64,000 nucleotides of DNA from Pseudalkalibacillus decolorationis (GTDB lineage Bacteria; Bacillota; Bacilli; Bacillales; Fictibacillaceae). Within the stretch, counting starts at the first letter, position 1; every line of letters starts with the position of its first letter. Below the pieces are notes generated by a model. The model saw only the letters and a program-made list of their open reading frames with translations. It was not told the DNA's origin and made no database searches. The position numbers were made by a program, and so were the translations under genes. Below are positions 8,357 to 15,995 of this stretch, one piece after another. The stretch is taken from positions 62,001 through 126,000 of the forward strand of contig NZ_JANHJQ010000011.1 in assembly GCF_024609785.1 (NCBI RefSeq), given 5' to 3'.

Positions 8357-9227
8357 TGTTTTTCCCTCCTTGCTCTTGTTCACGGTAATCGTAAACGCCC
8401 ATACCTGATTTTCTACCAATACGCCCTGCCTTCACATACTTAACGAGAAGGGGACAAGGACGATATTTTTCACCAAGCGTTTCATGTAAATATGTTAAGT
8501 TGTTCAGTCTTGTGTCCAAGCCAACTAAATCACCAAGTTCAAATGGTCCCATCGGATAATTTAATCCAAGCTTGATTGCTTTATCAATTTCCTCGGGTTC
8601 TCCAACACCTTCTTGGAGCATATAAAATGCCTCGTTTCCAACAAGCGCACTGATTCTGCTCGTAACAAACCCTGGGAATTCATTAACTGTTACCGTTTCT
8701 TTTCCCATTCTAGCGGCAACTTCATTAGCAGCCTTTACCGTTTCTTTAGCTGTATCAAGTCCTTTTATGATTTCAATGAGTGGCATTTTATGAACTGGAT
8801 TAAAGAAGTGCATGGCAATGACCTTGCCTGGGCGATTTGTGAACGACGCTATTTCCGTTGGACTCATAGTCGATGTATTTGTCGCAAAATAGCACTGATC
8901 AGGTGCATGTTGATCAATCGCTTCAAAGATATTTTTCTTAATTTCTAATTTCTCCGGGACTGCTTCAATAACCATATCTGTCTTAGAAACGATTGTTTTC
9001 AGATCAGAAGAGTATGACATACGTCCCATGCTAGAGTTCGCTTCTTCTTCTGTCAGTTTATTTCGTTGAACCCCTTTAGCAAAAATAGCGTTAATTTCAG
9101 ATTGTGCACTATCTAACGCTTTTTCAGAAATATCAACAAGTGTGGTTTCATAACCACCAACCGCAGCAACATATGCAATTCCTCGTCCCATTACTCCTGA
9201 TCCGATGACTGTTAGGTGTTTTATCAT
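8349..9227 (-). CDS. 3-hydroxyacyl-CoA dehydrogenase (PaaH-like)
   Basis: A 292-aa single-domain-pair NAD-dependent dehydrogenase. The Rossmann motif GSGVMGRGIAYVAA is at residues 9-22, the catalytic His region AMHFFNPVHKMPLIEII is present, and the C-terminal domain includes NYPMGPFELGDLVGLDT. It should oxidise 3-hydroxyadipyl-CoA in phenylacetate degradation, although 3-hydroxybutyryl-CoA is the substrate for close homologs. The ATG at 9227 has a purine-rich GGGAGTG upstream. It overlaps the thiolase gene downstream. A 213-bp gap with an inverted-repeat element separates it from the aldehyde dehydrogenase. Confidence 0.87.
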   Translation of the reverse strand: MIKHLTVIGSGVMGRGIAYVAAVGGYETTLVDISEKALDSAQSEINAIFAKGVQRNKLTEEEANSSMGRMSYSSDLKTIVSKTDMVIEAVPEKLEIKKNIFEAIDQHAPDQCYFATNTSTMSPTEIASFTNRPGKVIAMHFFNPVHKMPLIEIIKGLDTAKETVKAANEVAARMGKETVTVNEFPGFVTSRISALVGNEAFYMLQEGVGEPEEIDKAIKLGLNYPMGPFELGDLVGLDTRLNNLTYLHETLGEKYRPCPLLVKYVKAGRIGRKSGMGVYDYREQEQGGKNNA

Positions 9228-9269
9228 TCTCTTTCACTCCCTTTCAATTAGAAGGGGACTGCTCATATC

Positions 9270-9389
9270 AGGGGGTCAGGCAACCTCCATATAAAAGTGT
9301 ATCCAAAGACATCAGGGAATTCCGTTTTAATATCGGACTGACCCGAAGTCATTAAACACTCTTATTGAATACGGAGGAGTCTGACCCCT
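9270..9389. repeat. Inverted-repeat element with GGGTCAGRC termini between paa genes
   Basis: The left end AGGGGGTCAGGCAACCTCC and right end GGAGGAGTCTGACCCCT are imperfect inverted repeats 120 bp apart. An outer GGGGACT (9254) can pair with AGTC..CCCC near 9395. It may be a small MITE or a large stem-loop acting as a partial terminator inside the paa operon. No second full copy was seen in the window. Confidence 0.45.
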
Positions 9390-9440
9390 AAAGAGTCAGC
9401 CCCATCATTTACACACGGATAATATAACGTTTCAGATCAA

Positions 9441-10958
9441 TTAAATTCCGAACGGATTTAGTGGCTTACCACCAATATATGAGATTACACTTTTGGTTTC
9501 TGTATATAGGTCAAGTGTCTCAATACATAGCTCTCTACCAAAGCCAGATTGCTTGTATCCACCAAATGGTGTTCCAGGGAATGCAGAGAATGGTGAGTTC
9601 ACCATGACTGTACCCGCTTTAAGCTTAGCCGCTACACGGTTTGCACGAGCATGATCCGTTGTCCAGATTGCTGCTGCAAGTCCGAATACTGTATCGTTTG
9701 CTACGCTGATTGCTTCCTTCTCATCGCTAAACTTCATAACAACGACAACTGGCCCGAAGATTTCCTCTTGAGCTACTTTCATGTCATTCGTTACATCTGT
9801 AATAATAGTCGGCAAGTACCAATGACCGTTTTCAAACCCATCTACCTTGGCACGGCTTCCACCAACGACAACCTTAGCACCTTCTTTTTCTGCTTCTTTA
9901 ACGTAACCGTCAATGACATTTACTTGGCTCTCACTAATAATTGAACCAATGTGAGTACCTTGCTCAAGGGGGTTACCTAATGTTAGTTTTTTCGCCTTTT
10001 CTATGAATTTTTCCATAAATGCATCGTAAACGTCTTCATGTACGAACAGGCGGGAACGTGCTTCACAAGATTGACCTGTGTTATAGAAAATACCGAATAA
10101 TGAACCATCCACAGCAGCGTCTAGGTTTGTATCTTCAAATACGAGGTTCGGAGATTTACCACCGAGCTCTAATGTTACACGCTTCAATGTTTCAGAAGCT
10201 TTCGCCATGATGTCTTTACCAGTGTTCGTTTCACCTGTGAATGCTACTTTATCCACACCGGGATGTTCAACAAGATGCGACCCAACAGTCGATCCTGGGC
10301 CTGTTATGATGTTGACAACTCCTTCAGGCACGCCTGCTTCATGGCAAATTTCAGTTAAAATGATCGCAGTTAAAGGTGTTAAGCTTGCTGGCTTTAACAC
10401 GATTGAGTTACCTGCTGCGATCGCCGGTGCAACTTTCCACGAAGCCATCATCAATGGGTAATTCCACGGAATGATTTGTGCACAAACACCAATCGGATCA
10501 TTCATAGTATGGTTTGTAAAAGGTCCAGGCATGTTGTTCACATGTCCACGATGTCCAACGATTGCGCCTGCATAAAATTCAAAGTTCTCAACAGCTTGCA
10601 TGACTTGTCCTTGGGCTGCAGATAATGATTTACCACTGTTCAGTACTTCTAATTCAACGAGTTCGTTAAAACGGCTACGCATAATGGAAGCGATTTTGTT
10701 TAATACACGAGCACGCTTTCCAACCGGATATTTAGGCCATTTTCCTTTTTCGAATGCATTTCGTGCTGCTTCTACAGCTTGATCAACGTCTTCAGTTCCG
10801 GCTTTTGCAACCTTAGCTAAAACATCACCTGTTGCAGGGTTGTAAGTCGTAAAAGTTTCTCCTGAAATACTGTCAACCTGCTGTCCATTAATCATCATTT
10901 GGTAAACGTCACGTTTTATTTCTGTGTTCACCTGTTTTTGTTCTTTAGTTGTACTCAT
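9441..10958 (-). CDS. Aldehyde dehydrogenase of the paa island
   Basis: A 505-aa NAD(P)-dependent aldehyde dehydrogenase with full ALDH fold. Catalytic Cys298 lies in YNTGQSCEA, general base Glu264 in VTLELGGKS, and the IPWNYPLMMASWK and TGETNTGK cofactor motifs are visible. It is a stand-alone ALDH without the MaoC-type hydratase domain of PaaZ (about 680 aa). It could be the separate dehydrogenase that oxidises the ring-opened semialdehyde, or a phenylacetaldehyde dehydrogenase feeding the pathway. The start is ATG 10958 with AAAGGAG nine bases upstream; a GTG at 10967 is too close to it. It is flanked by repeats on both sides. Confidence 0.85.
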   Translation of the reverse strand: MSTTKEQKQVNTEIKRDVYQMMINGQQVDSISGETFTTYNPATGDVLAKVAKAGTEDVDQAVEAARNAFEKGKWPKYPVGKRARVLNKIASIMRSRFNELVELEVLNSGKSLSAAQGQVMQAVENFEFYAGAIVGHRGHVNNMPGPFTNHTMNDPIGVCAQIIPWNYPLMMASWKVAPAIAAGNSIVLKPASLTPLTAIILTEICHEAGVPEGVVNIITGPGSTVGSHLVEHPGVDKVAFTGETNTGKDIMAKASETLKRVTLELGGKSPNLVFEDTNLDAAVDGSLFGIFYNTGQSCEARSRLFVHEDVYDAFMEKFIEKAKKLTLGNPLEQGTHIGSIISESQVNVIDGYVKEAEKEGAKVVVGGSRAKVDGFENGHWYLPTIITDVTNDMKVAQEEIFGPVVVVMKFSDEKEAISVANDTVFGLAAAIWTTDHARANRVAAKLKAGTVMVNSPFSAFPGTPFGGYKQSGFGRELCIETLDLYTETKSVISYIGGKPLNPFGI

Positions 10959-10979
10959 ATGTGACACTCCTTTATTTGT

Positions 10980-11312
10980 AGTAAGAAAGTATAAAAATTG
11001 GCTGCATGGTTGTGGTGTCTAGCTTCAGCGCCTAGGTACGCAGATCGTCGCTTCAATTCTTCCACAAACACAAAATACGTGTTATGTTTCAGAACCTCCA
11101 GCGCTTTCACTCCCAAGCATAAGCGCAACTTAGGCAATCGCCTTCGCTAGCTTGGCGCTGACCTAGTTTTCTTTATCGCACCTGAACAAGGCGCTTCCGC
11201 TTTTCTATGGTGTCTAGCTCCAGCGCCCAACCCCTTGCCCCTGCGGCGGCGACAGCCTCCTCGGTGGCCTTCCAGTGACCTTCGGGGCTGAACAAGGCGC
11301 TTCCGCTTTTCT
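10980..11312. repeat. Two inverted family A elements in tandem, one carrying B and C-type inserts
   Basis: The interval contains two units, both inverted relative to the A1 copy. Unit one (10980-11205) begins GTAAGAAAGTATAAA, carries TCCACAAACACAAAATACGT (also near 52230 and 53440) and a family B core AAGCGCAACTTAGGCAATCGCC, and ends GGCGCTTCCGCTTTTCT. Unit two (11206-11312) starts TGGTGTCTAGCTCCAGCGCC and ends GCGCTTCCGCTTTTCT, one base before the paaG stop codon. No gene is evident in this 345-bp gap. Confidence 0.8.
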
Positions 11313-11313
11313 T

Positions 11314-12087
11314 TTAGCTGCCTTTGAATTCAGGCTTACGCTTTTCTAAGAAAGCTTGTACACCCTCGGCATGATCTTTCGTTTGCCCTGCTGTACGTTG
11401 AGCATATGCTTCATTTTCAAGCATTTCATCCAAATCACTTTCCCAGCTTTTTTGTAGGTAGCGCTTAATAAGACCAATTGCCTTCGTAGGTTTTTTCGCA
11501 AGGTTTTCCGCGAATGCAGATACTTCTTCCTCCCATTGATCGAGAGGTATCACCTTCGTAGCAAGGCCAACCTCTTTCGCTTCTTCTGCTGATACCTTTT
11601 CTCCCATAACAGCTAATTCTAACGCTTTCGCATGACCTACTAATCTAGGTAAGTAAAATAAATTCCCTGAATCAGGTACAAGTCCTACATTAATGAACGC
11701 TTCTATAAAATTTGCTTTCTCTGATAATAATCGGAAATCGCATGCAAGCGCTAGACTCATACCAGCCCCTGCTGCAACTCCGTTAACCGCTGCAATAATT
11801 GGTTTCTCCACACTTGCGAGTTTTTGTACCATCGGGTTATACCGTTTTCGCAAAATTTCTGCATGATCCGTATCTTGTTTGACCCCCGCCAAATCTTCTC
11901 CTGAGCTAAACGCCCGGCCGTTCCCGGTAATTACTAGGCAACGAACCTCTGTATCTCTATCAGCCTCTTTTAATGCCTTTGTTATTTCCAGGTTCATTTG
12001 TTCAGTGAAGGCATTAAACTTCTCGGGGCGGTTTAATCGAATCCATGCTACGTTATTCTTCATTTCGTACTGAATGGTTTCATACAT
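11314..12087 (-). CDS. paaG: PaaG-like 1,2-epoxyphenylacetyl-CoA isomerase
   Basis: A 257-aa crotonase-fold protein. NGRAFSSGEDL and AAGAGMSLALACD form the oxyanion hole. The segment FINVGLVPDSGNLFYLPRLVG matches PaaG, where an Asp replaces the usual second catalytic Glu and supports isomerisation rather than hydration. PaaG converts ring-1,2-epoxyphenylacetyl-CoA to the oxepin. It is 14 bp downstream of the other crotonase in the same operon. Its TAA is followed within two bases by a family A repeat. Assignment rests on the motif and the adjacent PaaABC genes. Confidence 0.85.
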   Translation of the reverse strand: MYETIQYEMKNNVAWIRLNRPEKFNAFTEQMNLEITKALKEADRDTEVRCLVITGNGRAFSSGEDLAGVKQDTDHAEILRKRYNPMVQKLASVEKPIIAAVNGVAAGAGMSLALACDFRLLSEKANFIEAFINVGLVPDSGNLFYLPRLVGHAKALELAVMGEKVSAEEAKEVGLATKVIPLDQWEEEVSAFAENLAKKPTKAIGLIKRYLQKSWESDLDEMLENEAYAQRTAGQTKDHAEGVQAFLEKRKPEFKGS

Positions 12088-12101
12088 TTCTTTACCGCTC
12101 C

Positions 12102-12878
12102 TTATTTCCCCTTAAAGTTAGGTTTTCTTTTTTCTATGAATGCGTTCATGCCTTCCTTTTGATCCTCTGACGAAAATAACATATAGAAGTTCTTTCTCTC
12201 AAACTGCATCGCTTCATAAGTTGAATGATCCACCGATTTATTAACCGATTCTTTAATCATTCGAAGTGAAAGCGGTGCTTGTTTTGCAATTTTACGCGCA
12301 AGCTTCATCGTTTCTTCAAAAACAAGCTCACGTGCTACCGTCCGATTAACAACCCCATTTTCAAGTGCCGTCTTTGCAGACATATATTCCCCAGTCCACA
12401 ACCATTCCAACGCTTTAGCACGTCCCATTAACTTTGTAAGTCGAACGGTTCCGCCTGCGCCCGGCATCACACCAAGGTTGATTTCTGGAAATCCAAATTG
12501 GGCATCCTCAGCTGCTACAATTAGATCGCAGCTCAACGCAAGCTCGAAAGCCCCACCAAGGCAATATCCGTTAATTGCAGCTATGATTGGTTTTTTGACC
12601 CAGGCAATTCGGTCCCACTCCGCAAACTGATTCAGGAGCTCTAGGGAGATTGAATCATCCCCAGCCATCTCATCGATATCAGCTCCTGCAGCAAACACTT
12701 TGTAGTTCCCTGTTACAACAATGACCGCAACTGAGTCATCTTTATCCCATTCCTCAAGTGTAAGGAGAATTTCAGTGACCATCCTGCGGTTCAGTGCATT
12801 TAGCACTTTTGGACGGTTTAGCTGTATGACCCCAACACCATCCTCTGCCCAGGTTTTGATCGTCTCCTTATTCACCAT
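12102..12878 (-). CDS. paaF: Enoyl-CoA hydratase, PaaF-like
   Basis: A 258-aa crotonase-family enzyme with YKVFAAGADIDEMAG, CLGGAFELALSCD and PEINLGVMPGAGGTVRL, including the two Glu of true hydratases. The likely role is hydration of 2,3-dehydroadipyl-CoA. Start is ATG 12878, 11 bases inside the EthD gene, with GAGG at six bases; GTG 12890 has no better signal. It ends 14 bp before paaG. The choice of paaF for this copy rather than the paralog at 6355 is by order and is not certain. Confidence 0.8.
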   Translation of the reverse strand: MVNKETIKTWAEDGVGVIQLNRPKVLNALNRRMVTEILLTLEEWDKDDSVAVIVVTGNYKVFAAGADIDEMAGDDSISLELLNQFAEWDRIAWVKKPIIAAINGYCLGGAFELALSCDLIVAAEDAQFGFPEINLGVMPGAGGTVRLTKLMGRAKALEWLWTGEYMSAKTALENGVVNRTVARELVFEETMKLARKIAKQAPLSLRMIKESVNKSVDHSTYEAMQFERKNFYMLFSSEDQKEGMNAFIEKRKPNFKGK

Positions 12879-13176
12879 CAACTTCCTCACCGATCATGAG
12901 AGTTACTAAGTCACCTGCAAATCCCATTAAGTCTTTACCAGAAGCCTTCGCCTCGTCGGTTTTCATTGCTTCTTTCATTGCTTCATGACTGTCGTAGTAC
13001 ATTTCACAAAGGATATGATACTCGCTTTTTCCCATTGGCGAACCTACGATCTTGGTTACTTCCATCTTTCGTAATCCAGGTATCTTTGCGGTAATCGGTC
13101 CATGTGTGTTGAAATAGTGCTCGTCAAATTGTTCTTTGTTTTCTGGATTCTTGTACAATGCGATCAATTTTACCAT
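12868..13176 (-). CDS. EthD family protein in the paa operon
   Basis: A 102-aa ferredoxin-like-fold protein starting MVKLIALYKNPENKEQFDEH. The E-x-F-x-x-H-Y-x-x-x-H-x-P motif (EQFDEHYFNTHGP) is the EthD signature. EthD proteins accompany ring-attacking oxygenases in several catabolic operons and are thought to be accessory or small-molecule handling proteins; no biochemical role is established for this one. It lies 17 bp after paaD and overlaps paaF by 11 bases, so it belongs to the operon. Most E. coli-type paa operons lack it. Confidence 0.85.
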   Translation of the reverse strand: MVKLIALYKNPENKEQFDEHYFNTHGPITAKIPGLRKMEVTKIVGSPMGKSEYHILCEMYYDSHEAMKEAMKTDEAKASGKDLMGFAGDLVTLMIGEEVDGE

Positions 13177-13193
13177 ATTATAAACACCCTTCC

Positions 13194-13703
13194 TTATTCG
13201 TCCCCTATATTGGCGACGGGTTTCATTGCCTCAAATGGATTTTTACAGCTTTTACAATAAAGAATACAACGACATGCGGTTGGACCAAATAGATTTTCCA
13301 TTGTCGTAAAGACTGACCCGCAGTATGGACAAGGGATTTCCCATGGTTCCCCAGGATTATGGTTAGCCGGAGGAGGTGCGATCCCAAATTCTTTTAGCTG
13401 AGATTTACCTAGTTCAGTTATTCGGTCTGTTGTCCAGATAGGGTTCGATAAAAAGCTGACTTCAACCTCATCGACACCCTCGACTTCGATGACAGCATTC
13501 ACAATATCACGTTGTATAATGTCAAGGGCTGGACATCCTGTAAAGGTCGGCAATACAGATACTTTAGCTGAACTTCCCTCTACCTCAACATTCTCGACCA
13601 TCCCTAAATCAAGAACACTTACAGAATCAATCTCTGGGTCAGTGACGGTTTTCAGCACACCATGGATACTTTCTAGTAAACTTTCATGCTCTGTTTCGAT
13701 CAT
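13194..13703 (-). CDS. paaD: Phenylacetyl-CoA epoxidase accessory protein PaaD
   Basis: A 169-aa protein with an N-terminal MIP18/DUF59-like domain (VTDPEIDSVSVLDLGMVENV, then FTGCPALDII) and a C-terminal zinc-ribbon type motif (CPYCGS ... CRCILYCKSCKNPFE) with paired cysteines. PaaD is needed for maturation of the multicomponent epoxidase, probably in Fe-S or di-iron assembly. I use the ATG at 13703 with GGAGGGG upstream; the longer open frame begins inside paaC. It follows paaC by 55 bp, the largest gap within the core operon. Confidence 0.88.
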   Translation of the reverse strand: MIETEHESLLESIHGVLKTVTDPEIDSVSVLDLGMVENVEVEGSSAKVSVLPTFTGCPALDIIQRDIVNAVIEVEGVDEVEVSFLSNPIWTTDRITELGKSQLKEFGIAPPPANHNPGEPWEIPCPYCGSVFTTMENLFGPTACRCILYCKSCKNPFEAMKPVANIGDE

Positions 13704-13758
13704 CGTTCCCCTCCTCCCTGCTCTAAACTTATATATTAGGAAAACCTGGCAAAGCCAA

Positions 13759-14544
13759 TTACCAGCCAGCCGTTGGGTTCGTCTCATAAACCTCCGATAA
13801 CGTTTGGAGAGCAGTCTTAAGGTCTTCAGTATGTTCACCTTGACGTCCGTTACCTTTCGACATTGCTAGTCGTTTAGGAAATGGAGCATTAATTTCTTCG
13901 AACGTCTTCTTCATATGAGTCAACCATTTTTCACGCATGTCTTCTTCACTAGCTACGTAACCCTTACTAGTCATTTCATCAGCCATTGGTCCAAGTGAGA
14001 GTACACCGTTCATTTCAATCCAGCAACGTTCAATTGCTGATGTCATACGACGTTTAGCCTCATCTGTACTTGTCATTAACTGTTTAAACCACATGTCCCA
14101 GTGCATCAAGTGATATTGCAGCTCGATGCTAACCTTTAATGCTGTGTCTTTAAGAGGTTCATAGCTTGATTTCCTAAGTGATTCCATACGGATTTTCTTA
14201 TGGACTGTGTAAAAGTAGTTTCTCACAACAGCGAAGGCCCAGTCGAAGTCTGGCTTTTCTAAGTAAGTACCTTCACCGTTTCTTTCTTCTAGAAGAATTG
14301 CATTGCGGAACTGTTCAGGTTTTCGTAAATGTGAGATTTCATCGGCTTTCCCTTCGCCAAGTTCTTCTAGTATTCTATATAGTCTAGTTGCGTGCCCCAT
14401 CATATCTTGATTAATAGAAGAGTAAGCAACGTCTTCTTCAATATGCGGTGCTAACCCCAGCCATTCAGAACCGCGATATGCAAGAATAAAATCATCATCT
14501 GCAAGAGAATATAGTAGTTCTACGAGTGCTTTATCCTGTGTCAT
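13759..14544 (-). CDS. paaC: Phenylacetyl-CoA epoxidase structural subunit PaaC
   Basis: A 261-aa ferritin-like subunit: ALVELLYSLADDDFILAYRG, SEWLGLAPHIEEDVAYSSIN, QDMMGHATRLYRILEELG. PaaC pairs with PaaA in the epoxidase core; it resembles the catalytic subunit but is thought to be structural. Its ATGA start overlaps the paaB stop by four bases, so the two are translationally coupled. Length is close to the roughly 250 aa usual for the family. Confidence 0.9.
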   Translation of the reverse strand: MTQDKALVELLYSLADDDFILAYRGSEWLGLAPHIEEDVAYSSINQDMMGHATRLYRILEELGEGKADEISHLRKPEQFRNAILLEERNGEGTYLEKPDFDWAFAVVRNYFYTVHKKIRMESLRKSSYEPLKDTALKVSIELQYHLMHWDMWFKQLMTSTDEAKRRMTSAIERCWIEMNGVLSLGPMADEMTSKGYVASEEDMREKWLTHMKKTFEEINAPFPKRLAMSKGNGRQGEHTEDLKTALQTLSEVYETNPTAGW

Positions 14545-14900
14545 TCAGCTTTCCCCCCCTTGCTGTCGCTGAGTAAATTCTCCTCAGTAAATTGCTCTTG
14601 TTGATATTTACGCCATTTTTTCTTTAAGTAACCGTACCCTTTTGTTTCTCTGTAGTCCTTATCGTCGAGGCGCTTTAATGTCTCACGCTCTTCTTGAGTC
14701 ATTGAACGGATATTGTTTCTCTTAACGACCCAAATGTCTGCCACAGACTCGCGACGGAAGAAATTTTCTCTTGCCATAATGAGCGCCATCTCTTCATTGG
14801 GTGCTAACAGGCTGAACTGATGCTGCAATGGTGCTTTGTCTGTTTTCTTGCTGAATACTTCATACACACTGTAAAATCCTTCTTTTGTTGTATCGCTCAT
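14541..14900 (-). CDS. paaB: Phenylacetyl-CoA epoxidase subunit PaaB
   Basis: A 119-aa protein with the PaaB signature: FYSVYEVFSKKTDKAPLQHQ, FSLLAPNEEMALIMARENFF, RRESVADIWVVKRNNI. PaaB bridges and stabilises higher-order PaaAC assemblies. The Lys/Tyr-rich C-terminus (ETKGYGYLKKKWRKYQQEQF) is an extension relative to the roughly 95-aa E. coli protein. It lies 24 bp downstream of paaA and overlaps paaC by four bases. Confidence 0.9.
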   Translation of the reverse strand: MSDTTKEGFYSVYEVFSKKTDKAPLQHQFSLLAPNEEMALIMARENFFRRESVADIWVVKRNNIRSMTQEERETLKRLDDKDYRETKGYGYLKKKWRKYQQEQFTEENLLSDSKGGKAE

Positions 14901-14924
14901 GGGTTTCCCTCCTATCCACTCTGT

Positions 14925-15893
14925 CTAAATTGCTTTTGCTGTCGGATTTAAAGCTTCACGAACCCAGCGATTGTTTTCATAAGATACTTCTCGAAGCTCT
15001 AATCTTTCTTTCGATTGTGGACCATTCCCAGTTACAATTTGTTTAAATTCGCTCCAATCCGGATCTTGGTAAACCCACAACCCTTGTTCTTCATCAAAAT
15101 GAATGGTCTCATCAGGAATAGTAAGGCCTAGCGACCAAATTCTAGGAACATATTTTGTAAAAAACTCTTGACGAAGCTCTTCATTTGTTTTTTCACGAAT
15201 CTTATATCTCATGTTTTTATCCACGTGTGAAGTAGATGCATTTTCTTTCGCTTTAGGACCAAAGAACATAAGCAATGCTGTCCACCAACGGTTTAAAGAA
15301 TCCTGGAGTAACTCGCGTTGTTCAGGAGTTCCCTCAGCAAGCGCCATTATAATACTTTCACCGTGTTGCGCATGGAAAACTTCCTCTGCACAAATTCGTT
15401 TCAATGCTCTTGCATATGGTCCGTATGAGGAATTCAACATCATACTTTGCGAAATAATAGCTGCTCCATCAACGAGCCATGCAATAATTCCTGCATCTCC
15501 CCATGTAGGCGCTTTCATATGAAAGACATTATGGAATTTCAGTCTTCCTGAAAATAAATCTTGCATAATATCTTCTCTGTTTTTTCCAAGTGGTTCCATA
15601 AGATCTTCTGCAACACGAAGTAAAAGCTGTCCGTGTCCCATCTCATCTTGTACCTTTGCCATAATAGCTAGTTTTCTGTGTAATGAAGGTGCTTTTGGAA
15701 CCCATTCCTTTTCTGGAAGCGCTCCCATAATTTCGCTGATTCCGTGCATGGAAATAAGTCGAATTAAAGATTGACGGTAATCATCGGGCATCCAATCATT
15801 CGGTTCGATTTTTTCCCCCGCGTCAATTCGGTTTAAGAAGTGCTCATATTTTTCTTCTTCTGTTAACCGATCAAACGTTGTCTCGATTGTCAT
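14925..15893 (-). CDS. paaA: Phenylacetyl-CoA epoxidase catalytic subunit PaaA
   Basis: A 322-aa bacterial multicomponent monooxygenase subunit with a ferritin-like four-helix core. Candidate di-iron ligands occur in VQDEMGHGQLLLR and ICAEEVFHAQHGESI, both E-x-x-H type. It performs the oxygen-dependent epoxidation of phenylacetyl-CoA with PaaBC. First gene of the paaABCD-EthD-paaF-paaG operon, it has a clear sigma-A-like promoter immediately upstream. Length matches the family (about 310-330 aa). Confidence 0.92.
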   Translation of the reverse strand: MTIETTFDRLTEEEKYEHFLNRIDAGEKIEPNDWMPDDYRQSLIRLISMHGISEIMGALPEKEWVPKAPSLHRKLAIMAKVQDEMGHGQLLLRVAEDLMEPLGKNREDIMQDLFSGRLKFHNVFHMKAPTWGDAGIIAWLVDGAAIISQSMMLNSSYGPYARALKRICAEEVFHAQHGESIIMALAEGTPEQRELLQDSLNRWWTALLMFFGPKAKENASTSHVDKNMRYKIREKTNEELRQEFFTKYVPRIWSLGLTIPDETIHFDEEQGLWVYQDPDWSEFKQIVTGNGPQSKERLELREVSYENNRWVREALNPTAKAI

Positions 15894-15930
15894 TTAGATC
15901 ACCTTCCGGATATTACGTTTATTTAACGTT

Positions 15931-15959
15931 ATTATAAATTATCGTTATAATATTTTCAA
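15931..15959 (-). promoter_or_regulatory. Promoter of the paaABCD operon
   Basis: On the minus strand TTGAAA (15959-15954), a 17-base spacer and TATAAT (15936-15931) give a near-consensus sigma-A promoter about 38 bases before the paaA ATG. The spacer and -10 contain ATAACG twice (ATAACGATAATTTATAATAACG), a plausible PaaX operator overlapping the polymerase site. Operator assignment is inference. Confidence 0.65.
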
Positions 15960-15995
15960 TGATTTTCGCTTAAACTTTAAATTTTATACTTAACG

